Shown here one piece after another: positions 42,103 through 51,327 of a stretch of DNA of 64,000 nt; the first letter of the stretch is position 1; the number at the start of each line of letters is the position of its first letter. A program made the translations under genes and the position numbers. The notes below the pieces were generated by a model. That model did no database searches. It saw only the letters and a list, made by a program, of their open reading frames with translations, and was not told where the DNA came from. The DNA is from Methylocella silvestris (GTDB taxonomy: Bacteria > Pseudomonadota > Alphaproteobacteria > Rhizobiales > Beijerinckiaceae). Where the stretch lies: NCBI RefSeq assembly GCF_002891535.1, contig NZ_PDZR01000020.1, positions 21,083 to 85,082 of the forward strand. The letters are read 5' to 3'.

Positions 42103-42298
42103 CCCTGCGGGGTGGCCGCCTTGGAGCAAAAGCCGATCCAACCGGAACGGACTTTTGCTTCAACCCATTGTTTCAACGCATCCGTGATTCCCTTTGGCCG
42201 GTTGCATCGCAACGGGCGTAAAGGCTGAAGCCTGAACATCGTCTGGCGGGGATGCGGCCTTCGTTATCCGATGCCCCGAAGGCGTTGCGGGCGACGGC

Positions 42299-43633
42299 TC
42301 ACGCAGACCAGAGCAGATCTTCCATCGGCCCGTCGGGCGTTTGCCTGTCTGCCGGAGGCGCGTTGACGCTTGCGAGGACGGCGCGATGGATGTCGCGCTC
42401 AACGGCCATCGTATAGAATGCGCTCACGAGATCGCCAACCCTGCCGCAAACCCGCTCTTCCTGATCTTCCGTTGCAAATTCGCCCGGCGCTACCCCCGCG
42501 CCGATCGATTGGACAAGATCGCGGAGCGTTTCATTGACCAACTCCATCGCCAAAATATTGCTTTGCGCATTGCCCAAAACGGCGCCGAACTCTGCGGCGT
42601 CCTTCGTCAGTTCGGCGAGGCCGCCGCTGAGGCGAAGATTGCTCTGGCGCAGCTGATCAAGAACCGTGCGCAGCGTCGCGTCGATGGCGGCGATCTGGCC
42701 CCCGCCTTGGCTCTGCGTGCGATCGAGACCCTTCGTCGCCTGTTGCAGCAGAGCGACGACCGGCGCGAGCTGCTTGCCCTCATCCGATATATGCCGGGCG
42801 ACATCCTTCAGTTCCTGCGCGATGACGATCAGCCCGCGCCCCTCTGCGCCGAGCCTCGCTGCTTTGAGACCGGAATTGACGCCAATGCGGGAAATGTCGC
42901 GGATGATCGCGTTCAACGCCTCGATGGTTTCGTCGAACTCGCTCATCATCACGCCAACAGCCCGGGCGACGCGATCGACCGGCGCGCGCGCCGCCTCGCA
43001 CTTGCGCGTCAGCTCCGCCGCTTCGCAGAGAGTTCTCTGCAGCGACTCGAGGAAAGACGAGGCGCCGTCCGCGTCATCGCCGATCAGCCCTCGGCCGAGT
43101 TCGACCAACGCCTGAGTGTCCCGTCCAACACGGTTGAGCGCGGCGGAGATGGTCGCAAGATCGCGGCCCAGATCTTTCGCGGCGCCGCCAAGCTGGGCAG
43201 TCTCGAGACGGATCAGCAGATTGGCCGTTTGCGCATCGTCATCGTGTTCGCTCGACGCCGCCAACACGTGCGGGGCGAGCTCCAGGCCCGCGCCGACATG
43301 CTCGAGCCGCTGACGGGCGCTGTCGCCCCCTTGCAGCGAGACGATCGCGCGGCCGACGGCGAGCGATAATTCGCGCGCGCGCGTTGCGGCCTGCCCGGTA
43401 AAGCTGGCGCTGCGCGCGCATCGCCCCTGAAGCGCCGCGCAGACGCCGGTGAGCTCCTGCGCCGATCGCGTCAACTCGCCCCGATAGCCGCGTCCGAAAT
43501 CACCCTGCGCTTTCGTTGCCGAGTCGCGCACCAGACTTGCCTCGATCGCGAAGATCTCGTCGCCGATTCCAAGCATCAGAACCTGCGCGGCCTCATGCCG
43601 TGCGGACTGGTTGTTGAGGGCGTTGTCTTGCAT
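42299..43633 (-). CDS. soluble MCP-like signalling protein with CheW-like N-terminus
   Basis: A 444-residue cytoplasmic protein. Residues about 16-36 (AQVLMLGIGDEIFAIEASLV) read like the first two strands of CheW (the GDE-FAI-a-VRE pattern). The CheW similarity then stops abruptly and a long helical part follows. Residues about 250-320 contain an MCP-type hairpin tip, IIRDISRIGVNSGLKAARLG continuing AEGRGLIVIAQELKDVA, the usual contact site for CheA/CheW. No membrane segment is present. The ATG overlaps the cheA stop (TGATG). The structure suggests fusion of a truncated cheW with a following MCP-like gene. It may link CheA to a cytoplasmic signal. No CheR or CheB gene is nearby. Confidence 0.7.
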   Translation of the reverse strand: MQDNALNNQSARHEAAQVLMLGIGDEIFAIEASLVRDSATKAQGDFGRGYRGELTRSAQELTGVCAALQGRCARSASFTGQAATRARELSLAVGRAIVSLQGGDSARQRLEHVGAGLELAPHVLAASSEHDDDAQTANLLIRLETAQLGGAAKDLGRDLATISAALNRVGRDTQALVELGRGLIGDDADGASSFLESLQRTLCEAAELTRKCEAARAPVDRVARAVGVMMSEFDETIEALNAIIRDISRIGVNSGLKAARLGAEGRGLIVIAQELKDVARHISDEGKQLAPVVALLQQATKGLDRTQSQGGGQIAAIDATLRTVLDQLRQSNLRLSGGLAELTKDAAEFGAVLGNAQSNILAMELVNETLRDLVQSIGAGVAPGEFATEDQEERVCGRVGDLVSAFYTMAVERDIHRAVLASVNAPPADRQTPDGPMEDLLWSA

Positions 43634-45699
43634 CAGGCGGCCTCGCTACGTAGAGACTCGATCCCGGCCTGGCCGGCGGAGATGATCTGCGCGACGTCAA
43701 GGATCAGCGCGGCGCGGCCGTCGCCGAGTATCGTCGCGCCCGAGAAAATGGAGACGTTGGAATGGAGCTTCGACAGCGATTTGATCACTGTCTGATGACT
43801 GCCGATGATCTGATCGACGACGAGGCCGACGCGCATTTCGCCGGTTGATATGATGATGACCTTTTGATGTAGATCTGGCGCGCTCTCTGATCTGAACATT
43901 TCGCGCAGACGAAGGAACGGAATGAGATCGCCGCGAATGCTGAGGAAGCTGCGCTCGCCGCCGCCGGACGCCCCGGAACCGGAGAGCTCTACGCATTCCT
44001 CGACCGCGGCCAGAGGAATGACATAGCGCTCGATCCCTACCCGCACGAGCAGGCCTTCGATGATGGCGAGCGTCAACGGCAGACGCAGCGTGATCTGTGT
44101 GCCCTTGCCGAAATTCGTCGCAATGTCGATCGAGCCGCGCATCGATTCGATCATGCGTTTGACCACATCCATGCCGACGCCGCGTCCCGACAGGGCGGAA
44201 AGGGCCTTCGCCGTCGAAAAGCCCGGGTGAAACAGGAACTGGTAGATCTCCTGTTCGCTCGCCGGAGCGCCGGGCGCGATGAGGCCCTGCTCCTCCGCCT
44301 TGGCGCGGATGCGCGCCACATCAAGACCGCCTCCGTCGTCGCAGACGCGGATCAGCATCTGCGCGCCGACATGCGAGGCGGATAATTCGATGGTTCCTTG
44401 CGCCGGTTTACCGGCGGCGGAGCGGCGCTCCGCGTCCTCCACCCCATGGTCGATGGCGTTGCGGATCAGATGGACGAGCGGATCGGCGAGGCGTTCGATC
44501 AGCGTCTTGTCGAGTTCCGTGTCCTCGCCTGAGGTAATGAATTCGACCGGCTTGCCGAGATCGCGCGACAGATCATGCACCAGCCGGCGGAAGCGACCGA
44601 ACAGCGAACCCATCGGCACCATCCGCGCGCCCATGGTCGTATCGCGGAGCGCCGCCGCCAACCGCTCGATATCTTCAGAAACAGCCTTGATCGCAAGGTC
44701 GGACCCTGTCGCCGCGAGCTGGCTGAGACGCGCCTGCGCGATCACCAGTTCACCGACGCGGTCCATAAGCTGATCGAGGCGCGCGGCCGGAACCCGCACG
44801 GTGGTCGAGGCGCGATCATCAACGCGCCGGGCCGGCTCGCGTCTCGGATCGGCCTCGGAGCCGGGCAGGCTCTGCGCCGCTTCGACCGGCGTCGAAGCCG
44901 CCACGCCGGTTTGCTCGTCCATCGGCAAGTCAAGCGCTAACCCTTGCGCTGTCTCGCCTGGCTGTTGCATGAGCGGCGCGAGGGTCAGATCCATGCTGTC
45001 GCGAACGAAGACGAAAACATCCTCGATCGCCTCGCCGCCGCAATCGCTGACGAGCTCAACGCGCCATTGAATATAGAGCTGCTCCGGGTCGAGCGCGTCA
45101 ATCTCCGGCAGACGGTCGACGCTGGGCGTTACGACGCATGCTCCGAGCCGGCGCAAATCATCGAGCAGATTGAGCGGATCGGTTCCGTTGCGCAGAATGT
45201 CAGGCTCGAAGGCGACGCCCATGCGCCAGCCGGCGGCGGCCGGGTCAGCGAGACCCGCCGCTTGGACCTTTGCCTCGCCGTCGCCGCGGCTGGCAGTCTG
45301 CGCCCCCGCGCCAACGCCGCAACCGGTGTCGATGACGCGCTTCAGATCGTCGATCACGGAGGCGCCGATGACGGCGTCGGTCGACTCCGGACTTTCGATC
45401 AGCGCCCGGATGTAATCCTTGGCGGCCAGCGCGACGGTGACAAGATCGTCGCTCGGCTCGGCTTTGCCTTTGCGCACGAGATCGAAGGCCGTCTCAAAAT
45501 CATGGGTGAAGGCCGCGACCTGATCGAAGCCGAACATGGAGCCCGACCCCTTGATGGTGTGCAGGGCCCGGAAGGCGGCGTCGATGAGATCACGGTCCTG
45601 CGGTCTTTGACCAAGATCGAGAAGCGTCGTTTCGAGAGCGTCGAGAAGCTCCGCCGCCTCCTGGCGGAAAGCCTCGACCGGATCCAGACAGTCGGTCAT
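43633..45699 (-). CDS. cheA: chemotaxis histidine kinase CheA
   Basis: A 688-residue kinase. The N-terminal Hpt domain has the phospho-accepting His47 in AFRALHTIKGSGSMFGF. A dimerisation helix region (DQLMDRVGELVIAQARL) follows, then the HATPase domain with N-box IRNAIDHGVED, G1 DDGGGLD and G2 GRGVGMDVVK, and a C-terminal CheW-like regulatory domain ending near residue 688. It would phosphorylate the CheY encoded just upstream. The ATG at 45699 overlaps the cheY stop (ATGA), and its stop overlaps the MCP-like gene. The length and domain order are standard, so the kinase is probably functional even though the cluster lacks cheW, cheR and cheB. Confidence 0.95.
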   Translation of the reverse strand: MTDCLDPVEAFRQEAAELLDALETTLLDLGQRPQDRDLIDAAFRALHTIKGSGSMFGFDQVAAFTHDFETAFDLVRKGKAEPSDDLVTVALAAKDYIRALIESPESTDAVIGASVIDDLKRVIDTGCGVGAGAQTASRGDGEAKVQAAGLADPAAAGWRMGVAFEPDILRNGTDPLNLLDDLRRLGACVVTPSVDRLPEIDALDPEQLYIQWRVELVSDCGGEAIEDVFVFVRDSMDLTLAPLMQQPGETAQGLALDLPMDEQTGVAASTPVEAAQSLPGSEADPRREPARRVDDRASTTVRVPAARLDQLMDRVGELVIAQARLSQLAATGSDLAIKAVSEDIERLAAALRDTTMGARMVPMGSLFGRFRRLVHDLSRDLGKPVEFITSGEDTELDKTLIERLADPLVHLIRNAIDHGVEDAERRSAAGKPAQGTIELSASHVGAQMLIRVCDDGGGLDVARIRAKAEEQGLIAPGAPASEQEIYQFLFHPGFSTAKALSALSGRGVGMDVVKRMIESMRGSIDIATNFGKGTQITLRLPLTLAIIEGLLVRVGIERYVIPLAAVEECVELSGSGASGGGERSFLSIRGDLIPFLRLREMFRSESAPDLHQKVIIISTGEMRVGLVVDQIIGSHQTVIKSLSKLHSNVSIFSGATILGDGRAALILDVAQIISAGQAGIESLRSEAA

Positions 45700-46061
45700 T
45701 TGCGGACCAGCTTGTTGACGATGGAGAGAAGTTGGTCGGCGTTGAACGGCTTCGTCAGCCACCCTGTGGCCCCGGCCGCTTTCGCTTCCTGTTTCATGGC
45801 GGGATCTGACTCGGTTGTCAGAAACACGATCGGGACGCCGACGCAGGCAGCCGCGGCGCGCAGCGCCTTGATCATGGCGAGTCCGTTCATCCGCGGCATG
45901 TTGAGATCGGTGATGACGAGATCGATCTTTTGCGACTTTGCCCTGGCGAGACCCTCTTCGCCGTCGGCGGCTTCGACGATCGTGTGGCCGGCAGGACCGA
46001 GCGTCACCTTGATCATTGTGCGTATGCTGGCCGAATCATCGACCGTCAGAATGGTGGACAT
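45696..46061 (-). CDS. cheY: CheY-like response regulator
   Basis: A 121-residue single-domain receiver. The acid pocket is Asp8-Asp9, the phosphorylation site Asp52 in LVITDLNMPRMNG, Thr82 region FLTTES, and Lys104 in WLTKPFNAD. There is no output domain, as in CheY. It lies 12 bases downstream of the STAS gene and overlaps cheA by four bases, so the three are one transcript. In rhizobia the equivalent position holds CheY1, a phosphate sink; which role applies here cannot be told. Confidence 0.95.
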   Translation of the reverse strand: MSTILTVDDSASIRTMIKVTLGPAGHTIVEAADGEEGLARAKSQKIDLVITDLNMPRMNGLAMIKALRAAAACVGVPIVFLTTESDPAMKQEAKAAGATGWLTKPFNADQLLSIVNKLVRK

Positions 46062-46073
46062 GGGCGCGCTTCC

Positions 46074-46361
46074 TCAGAAGATGTGGCCGGCGACGGCGTC
46101 GAAGCGAAATCCGCCCCGCGTCGCGAGCAAGCCAACGACGCCGGCAGGATCGACGATGCGGAAATCAAGACCGCGGTTGAAAAACGTTGTCTGGCTGGAC
46201 AGAAGAAGCTGAAGTAGGCTGACATCAGCCCGTTCGACGCCGCGGCAATCAACAGTGACGGCGGCGCCTCTATCGAATGCGTCACGGAGATCGCGATGGA
46301 GCGCTCGGGCATTGGCGATGTTGCAATCGCCATCAAGGCAAAGCATGTGAATCGAAGACAT
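46074..46361 (-). CDS. STAS-domain protein, CheS-like position
   Basis: A 95-residue protein with the STAS fold pattern: IHMLCLDGDCNIANARALHR, then AVTVDCRGVERADVSLLQLL, where the usual conserved Asp/Ser is placed in ERADVSLLQ. It is the first gene of the operon before cheY and cheA. In Sinorhizobium a gene of almost the same size, cheS, stands immediately before cheY1-cheA and speeds CheY1 dephosphorylation by acting on CheA; position and size agree with that role here, which is inference. The start codon lacks a strong Shine-Dalgarno sequence. Confidence 0.8.
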   Translation of the reverse strand: MSSIHMLCLDGDCNIANARALHRDLRDAFDRGAAVTVDCRGVERADVSLLQLLLSSQTTFFNRGLDFRIVDPAGVVGLLATRGGFRFDAVAGHIF

Positions 46362-46879
46362 GGCGGACGCCGCTTGTTAAAATAAGCGCTGATTTGGCGC
46401 TGCATCTTTGTAGCCGACGCGCCGCAACAACTTTCTAGACTAATGATTCAAATTGTCGGGGCTCATGCGGAATCGGCTGGAGTCGCCTTCGCAATCCGTT
46501 TGACGATGCCCCAGCCGCTAACCAGGCCGGGCTGGATTGCGGGGTTTGGCGGTGGTTATCCGGAGGGGGCGCCGAGCGGTGGAGCGGATCCGTTGCAGCT
46601 CACAAGCGGCGCGAGAGAGTTTTCCGTCGAGCAGGGCTTTGGAAGGATGAAAGCCGACTACCAAGCGCTACACGCCATTCCATACAATTTGACACACCCG
46701 TGCTCATCGGCAGGGGAAGGTCGCGATCCTGTGGCCGTGACCGACAGACAGGCGTTCTCCTGCAGCAGCCGGCAGGATCGATGCGGCAAGGAATTATAAT
46801 ATGATAGTTGTCATGTAGAGAGCTTTCCGATCACAGGGAAACAATGTGATCGACAAGAAATCGCTCCGTTGCGCGACGC
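46362..46879. other. intergenic region between parB and the chemotaxis operon
   Basis: About 520 bases. A plus-strand frame of 118 codons at 46443-46799 has no ribosome-binding site, domain or plausible composition and is not called. The region must hold the promoter of the STAS-cheY-cheA operon (minus). A palindromic ATTATAAT lies at 46793-46800 and a long dyad at 46828-46852 (separate entry). Confidence 0.5.
46828..46852. repeat. CGATCACA-N9-TGTGATCG dyad downstream of parB
   Basis: A perfect eight-base inverted repeat with a nine-base centre lies 28 bases after the parB stop. The half-site TGTGATC resembles CRP/FNR-type half-sites but the spacing is longer than theirs. It has no T-run, so it is more likely a protein-binding site or a processing hairpin than an intrinsic terminator. 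Confidence 0.4.
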
Positions 46880-47764
46880 TCATTGTGGGTCAAGGCGTCG
46901 CACGACGGCGTCAAGCTGCTCCAGCGTCAGATAGGCGATGCGTAGCTCGCCGCGTTCGCCGGCGCCCGCGATCGTCACCTTGAGGCCGAGCGCCGTCGTA
47001 AGCGCCAATTCAAGCGCGCGCGTGTTGGGATCCTTCTCGGCCTTGCGCGGGCCGCCGCGCCTTGCTGTATCGCCCTTTTCCTGCAGCAGGCGCTCGACGT
47101 CGCGGACGCTCAAGCCCTCGGCGACGATGCGCTCGGCGACCTGATCCGGCTCGTCGATCATCAACAGCGCGCGGGCGTGGCCGGCGGAGAGGCGCCCTTC
47201 AGCAAGGAGCGCGCGGGTGCGCTCCGGCAGCTTCATGAGCCGCATCGTATTGGCGACATGGCTGCGGCTTTTGCCGATGAGTCGCGCGATGTCTGCATGC
47301 GAATAACTGAATTCGGCGCCGAGCCGCTCATAGCCGGCCGCTTCCTCAAGCGCGTTGAGATCGCTGCGCTGGACGTTTTCGATAATCGCAAGTTCGAGCG
47401 CCTCGGCGTCGGTCGCCTCGACAACCACGATCGGCACTTCATGCAGACCCGCGCGCTGCGCCGCGCGCCAGCGCCTTTCGCCGGCGATGATTTCATAGGC
47501 GTCGACGAGATTTTTCGCCGGCCGCACCAGGATCGGCTGAATGACGCCCTTTTCCCGGATCGAGGCCGCTAGATCCTCAAGCTCGGCCTCATCGAAAATC
47601 CGCCGCGGATTGCGTGGATTCGGCCGCAAAAATTCGATCGGCGCCTTCTTCTGGCCGCGCGCGCGGGCCTCGCCCGCAGGCTCCGTCGCCTCGCCGATGA
47701 GAGCGGCAAGCCCGCGTCCAAGGCGGGGCCTCGCCTCTTCGGCCGCTTTCGCTTGTTTTATCAT
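46880..47764 (-). CDS. parB: chromosome partitioning protein ParB
   Basis: A 294-residue parS-binding CTPase. The N-terminal RPRLGRGLAALIGE is the ParA-interacting segment. The nuclease-like domain has LRPNPRNPRRIF, IREKGVIQPILVRP and EIIAGERRWRAAQRAG (the GERRWRA CTP-binding motif). Then ENVQRSDLNALEEAAGY and an HTH (YSHADIARLIGKSRSHVANT) that reads parS. A C-terminal dimer domain ends at RRLDPQ. It lies 100 bases downstream of parA. Two perfect parS sites lie within 4.5 kb. Confidence 0.97.
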   Translation of the reverse strand: MIKQAKAAEEARPRLGRGLAALIGEATEPAGEARARGQKKAPIEFLRPNPRNPRRIFDEAELEDLAASIREKGVIQPILVRPAKNLVDAYEIIAGERRWRAAQRAGLHEVPIVVVEATDAEALELAIIENVQRSDLNALEEAAGYERLGAEFSYSHADIARLIGKSRSHVANTMRLMKLPERTRALLAEGRLSAGHARALLMIDEPDQVAERIVAEGLSVRDVERLLQEKGDTARRGGPRKAEKDPNTRALELALTTALGLKVTIAGAGERGELRIAYLTLEQLDAVVRRLDPQ

Positions 47765-47864
47765 CGACGCTCTCCCCTTTTACCAATTTTTGAAGAAGGA
47801 GCCGCCAGCTCCAAAATACGAATTATAACAGACACTTATAGCAAGACGACGTTAGCGCCGAACC

Positions 47865-48689
47865 TTAAGCCGCGCGGAAGAGCCGTTCACGCTGGATCAC
47901 TTCCGAAGCGAGCTTCAGATAGGCTTGGCTCCCGGCGCATTTCAGATCGTAAAGCAGCACGGGCTTGCCATGCGACGGCGCCTCCGAGATACGGACATTG
48001 CGCGGAATGACGGTGTCATAAACCTTGTCGCCCATGAAGCTGCGCACATCCGCCACCACCTGTGCGGCGAGACTGTTGCGTGAATCAAACATCGTCAAAA
48101 CGATGCCATGGATGGTCAAGGCGGGGTTGAGCGTGGAGCGCACCTGGTCAACTGTGGCGAGCAGTTGCGACAGCCCCTCGAGCGCGAAGAATTCGCATTG
48201 AAGCGGCACGACGACGCTATCGGCGGCCGTCATCGCATTCATTGTGAGCAGATTCAGCGAGGGTGGGCAATCGACCAGCGCATAGGTGAAGCGCTCGGAC
48301 GAAGGCTCGCTCTGTTGATCCTCGACGAAGCGCGCAATGGCGTTTTTGAGACGAAGGGCGCGATCCTTGCGGCCGGCGATCTCAAGCTCGACGCCAAGGA
48401 GGTCAAGCGTTGAGGGCGCGATGGAGAGACCCGGCACTGCGGTGGGCTGCAACACTTTTTTCAGCGATTCAGCACCCATCATGACGTCATAGGTTGAGAC
48501 GCGACGGCTGCGGCGCTCGACGCCAAGACCGGTCGAGGCATTGCCCTGCGGATCGAGATCGATGAGGAGAACTTTTTCGCCGATCGCCGCAAGCGCGGTG
48601 CCAAGATTAATCGCCGTGGTGGTCTTGCCCACGCCGCCCTTTTGATTGGCGAGAACGAGAACGCGCATTTTGTGCGGTGAAGGAGCCAC
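47865..48689 (-). CDS. parA: chromosome partitioning ATPase ParA
   Basis: A 274-residue deviant-Walker ATPase. Walker A is LANQKGGVGKTTTAINLG with the signature Lys, followed by LLIDLDPQGNASTGLG, Walker B YALVDCPPSLNLLTMNA, and the conserved VPLQCEFFALEGLSQL. It forms a nucleoid-bound gradient that moves ParB-parS complexes. The GTG start at 48689 has GGGAG five bases ahead. It is downstream of rsmG by 80 bases and upstream of parB, the standard order in alphaproteobacteria. Confidence 0.97.
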   Translation of the reverse strand: MAPSPHKMRVLVLANQKGGVGKTTTAINLGTALAAIGEKVLLIDLDPQGNASTGLGVERRSRRVSTYDVMMGAESLKKVLQPTAVPGLSIAPSTLDLLGVELEIAGRKDRALRLKNAIARFVEDQQSEPSSERFTYALVDCPPSLNLLTMNAMTAADSVVVPLQCEFFALEGLSQLLATVDQVRSTLNPALTIHGIVLTMFDSRNSLAAQVVADVRSFMGDKVYDTVIPRNVRISEAPSHGKPVLLYDLKCAGSQAYLKLASEVIQRERLFRAA

Positions 48690-48769
48690 GGAAACTCCCG
48701 CGAAAGAGCAAACAGCCGCGACGCGACCGATTTTTGAGAATGAGCGGCAGATGGGCTTTCAGGCCGCGA

Positions 48770-49429
48770 TCACTCGACGCGGCGTCGCACCAGGATCAGC
48801 CGCGCCGAATCAGAGGTCTCGCTCGCCACGCTGGCTATTTGATAATTAGCTGCGGCGCTTATGCCCGTCAATTCCGCCTCGATCTGTTCTCCCTTGGAAA
48901 ACACGCCGACCGCCCCCTTTTCCAGGAATTTTTCGGCGTAACGCAGCAATTCGGGAAGCGGCGCCAAAGCGCGGGCGCTTACGGCGTCAAAGGGCGCGTC
49001 GAGCTTCGGCGCTATGTTCTCGATCCGTCCGCAATGGACGATGGCTCCGGCGCCTGTTTCACGTGAAACAGTGCGCAGGAAAGCGCATTTGCGCTGGTCG
49101 GACTCGATCAGGTGCGTCTCCGCATTGGGGTCGTCGGCATAGCGAATCGCCGTGACAAGACCGGGGAAACCTCCACCCGAACCCAAGTCCACCCAACGCC
49201 TCGCCTGCGGCGCCGCCGACGACACTTGCAGCGAATCGACAAAATGTCGGATCCAGATGTCATCAAGGGTCGATCTCGCAATGAGATTGATTGAACTCTG
49301 CCACTTGCGCAGCAGATCCTCGTAAAGCGCCAGCCGGCGCAACATAACATCAGGGAGCTCAGCCAAGCGCGGATGCAATCCTCGCAAACGAGAGATATTG
49401 GCGCGCCCCGTATCCTTTGCTCTGCTCAA
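48770..49429 (-). CDS. rsmG: 16S rRNA (guanine-527-N7)-methyltransferase RsmG
   Basis: A 219-residue SAM methyltransferase (GidB). The SAM loop is [20 protein letters not shown], followed by [20 protein letters not shown] and [16 protein letters not shown], all hallmarks of RsmG. It methylates G527 of 16S rRNA. The TTG start overlaps the mnmG stop (TTGA). A perfect parS site lies inside the gene at 49055-49070, encoding the VSRET residues without disturbing the family sequence. Confidence 0.96.
   Translation of the reverse strand: MSRAKDTGRANISRLRGLHPRLAELPDVMLRRLALYEDLLRKWQSSINLIARSTLDDIWIRHFVDSLQVSSAAPQARRWVDLGSGGGFPGLVTAIRYADDPNAETHLIESDQRKCAFLRTVSRETGAGAIVHCGRIENIAPKLDAPFDAVSARALAPLPELLRYAEKFLEKGAVGVFSKGEQIEAELTGISAAANYQIASVASETSDSARLILVRRRVE
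49055..49070. other. parS centromere site inside rsmG
   Basis: TGTTTCACGTGAAACA, an exact match to the 16-base ParB-binding palindrome. It is located within rsmG, about 0.4 kb upstream of parA. Confidence 0.95.
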
Positions 49430-51288
49430 ATCGAGCCTGCGCCCGCGCGCCTGACGGTCGCGGCCAATAGCGTCATCGCAACCGGGGTCATGCCCTCGAT
49501 ACGGCTTGCCTGCGCCAGGCTGCGGGGCCGAACCTGGCTGAGCCGTCCGCGAATCTCGGTCGAAAGGCCGGTGAGGAGGTCGTAATCGACCGAATCCGGG
49601 ATAAGCATGGCTTCATCCCGGCGCGCCGCCTCGATATCGCGTTTCTGCCGCGCGAGATAGACCGCATATTTGGCGTCAATTTCGATCTGCTCGGCAATCG
49701 TTGGCTCGATCGCCCCGAGTTCGGGCCAAATCGCCTGCAGTTTTGCCATGGATGCGTCTGTGAGAGCCAGAAGCTCAAAAGCGCCGCGACGAACCCCGTC
49801 GTGATTGATCTTGACGCCATGCTGCGCCGCCTCATTCGGCGTCAGATTAAAGCGCTCAAGCAAACCGCGCGCATGCTGGAGCGCCGTCATTTTCGCCTGA
49901 AAAGCGGATGAACGCTCGGCGCCGACACAACCCCATCTGAGCCCGGAGCCCGTCAAACGCTGATCGGCATTGTCGGCGCGAAGCGATAGCCTGTATTCAG
50001 CCCGTGAGGTGAACATCCGATAGGGCTCGCTGACGCCGCGACAGATGAGATCGTCAATCATGACGCCGAGATAGGCCTCTGACCTCTCAAAAACGATGGG
50101 CGCGCCGCCGCCCGCCCGCGCGGCAGCGTTCAATCCAGCGGCCAGTCCCTGGGCTGCCGCTTCTTCGTAGCCCGTCGTGCCGTTGATCTGGCCGGCGAGG
50201 AAAAGGCCTCCGAGTTTTTTGGTTTCCAGCGTGGGCTTCAATTCGCGCGGATCGATAAAATCATATTCGATCGCATAGCCGGGCTGCAGCACGTTAACGC
50301 GCTCCAATCCAGGGATGGTGCGCAGAAAAGCGGCTTGCACCTCCTCCGGCAAGGAGGTCGAAATTCCATTCGGATAAATGGTGTCGTCGTTGAGCCCCTC
50401 CGGCTCCAGGAAAATTTGATGCGACTCCCGGTCCTCGAAGCGGACGACCTTGTCTTCGATCGAGGGACAATAGCGTGGCCCGCGTCCGCCGATCGCGCCG
50501 GAATAGACCGGCGATTGGCCAATATTCTCCCTTATGACCTTATGCGTCGCAATTGTCGTATGGGTGATGAAGCAATCGATCTGCGGATTGACGATGCGCG
50601 CCGTCAAAGTGGAAAAGGGCTGCGGATCAGGGTCGGGCGCCTGACGATCGAGGCCGGCCCAATCGATCGTCCTGCCGTCAAGTCGCGGCGGGGTGCCTGT
50701 TTTAAGCCGCCCCATGGCAAAGCCCCGCGCTTCCAGCGTCTCGCCAAGCTGAATCGACGGGCTTTCGCCGATCCGGCCGGCGGCTACCTTGACCTTGCCG
50801 CGATGAATCACGCCGCGCAAAAAAGTGCCGGTGGTGATGACAACCGAGCGGCAGCAAAACTCGCGACCATCGCTAGCGACAATTCCCGCGATTTCGCCAT
50901 CGCGGATCAGGAGATCCGCGGCTTCGCCTTCGAGGACGGACAGATTGGTGGTGTCGGCGAGAGCGGCCTGCATAGCCTTTCGATAAAGCGCCCGGTCAGC
51001 CTGGGCGCGCGGGCCCCGGACGGCGGGACCCTTTGCCCGGTTCAGCATCCTGAATTGAATACCTGCAGCGTCAGCGACGCGGCCCATCAGACCATCCAGG
51101 GCGTCAATCTCCCGCACAAGATGGCCCTTGCCGAGACCGCCGATGGCCGGATTGCAGGACATGACGCCAATGGTGGCGCGCGAATGGGTAAGCAAGGCCG
51201 TTTTTGCGCCCATGCGTGCGGCGGCGGCGGCCGCTTCGCACCCCGCATGGCCGCCGCCGACCACGATCACGTCGAACGCCTCTTGCAT
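49426..51288 (-). CDS. mnmG: tRNA uridine-34 modification enzyme MnmG
   Basis: A 620-residue FAD protein (GidA). The FAD loop is [15 protein letters not shown], then [36 protein letters not shown] and [20 protein letters not shown], all diagnostic for MnmG. With MnmE it adds the carboxymethylaminomethyl group at wobble U34. I set the start at ATG 51288 ([10 protein letters not shown]); a GTG at 51315 would begin inside the parS palindrome and add nine residues. The gene is followed by rsmG (overlapping) and preceded by mnmE 39 bases away. Confidence 0.96.
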   Translation of the reverse strand: MQEAFDVIVVGGGHAGCEAAAAAARMGAKTALLTHSRATIGVMSCNPAIGGLGKGHLVREIDALDGLMGRVADAAGIQFRMLNRAKGPAVRGPRAQADRALYRKAMQAALADTTNLSVLEGEAADLLIRDGEIAGIVASDGREFCCRSVVITTGTFLRGVIHRGKVKVAAGRIGESPSIQLGETLEARGFAMGRLKTGTPPRLDGRTIDWAGLDRQAPDPDPQPFSTLTARIVNPQIDCFITHTTIATHKVIRENIGQSPVYSGAIGGRGPRYCPSIEDKVVRFEDRESHQIFLEPEGLNDDTIYPNGISTSLPEEVQAAFLRTIPGLERVNVLQPGYAIEYDFIDPRELKPTLETKKLGGLFLAGQINGTTGYEEAAAQGLAAGLNAAARAGGGAPIVFERSEAYLGVMIDDLICRGVSEPYRMFTSRAEYRLSLRADNADQRLTGSGLRWGCVGAERSSAFQAKMTALQHARGLLERFNLTPNEAAQHGVKINHDGVRRGAFELLALTDASMAKLQAIWPELGAIEPTIAEQIEIDAKYAVYLARQKRDIEAARRDEAMLIPDSVDYDLLTGLSTEIRGRLSQVRPRSLAQASRIEGMTPVAMTLLAATVRRAGAGSI

Positions 51289-51307
51289 GCCGCTTAGCCC
51301 TTTGCCC

Positions 51308-51323
51308 TGTTTCACGTGAAACA
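51308..51323. other. parS centromere site between mnmE and mnmG
   Basis: A second exact TGTTTCACGTGAAACA, 20 bases before the mnmG ATG. ParB loading here could affect mnmG transcription or initiation, because the site covers the leader. Confidence 0.95.
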
Positions 51324-51327
51324 GGCC

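Noticed and set aside
44944..46212. Plus-strand frame of about 420 codons opposite cheA and cheY
   Set aside because: Antisense shadow; the minus-strand receiver and kinase motifs are intact.
46443..46799. Plus-strand frame of 118 codons between parB and the chemotaxis operon
   Set aside because: No Shine-Dalgarno sequence, no domain, and mixed low-complexity composition.
46793..46800. TATAAT-like sequence ATTATAAT after the parB gene
   Set aside because: It is self-complementary and has no -35 partner at 16-18 bases on either strand, so no promoter is called.
51289..51315. GTG start of mnmG within the parS palindrome
   Set aside because: No ribosome-binding site ahead of it; the ATG at 51288 starts directly before the FAD-binding strand. 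It cannot be fully excluded.
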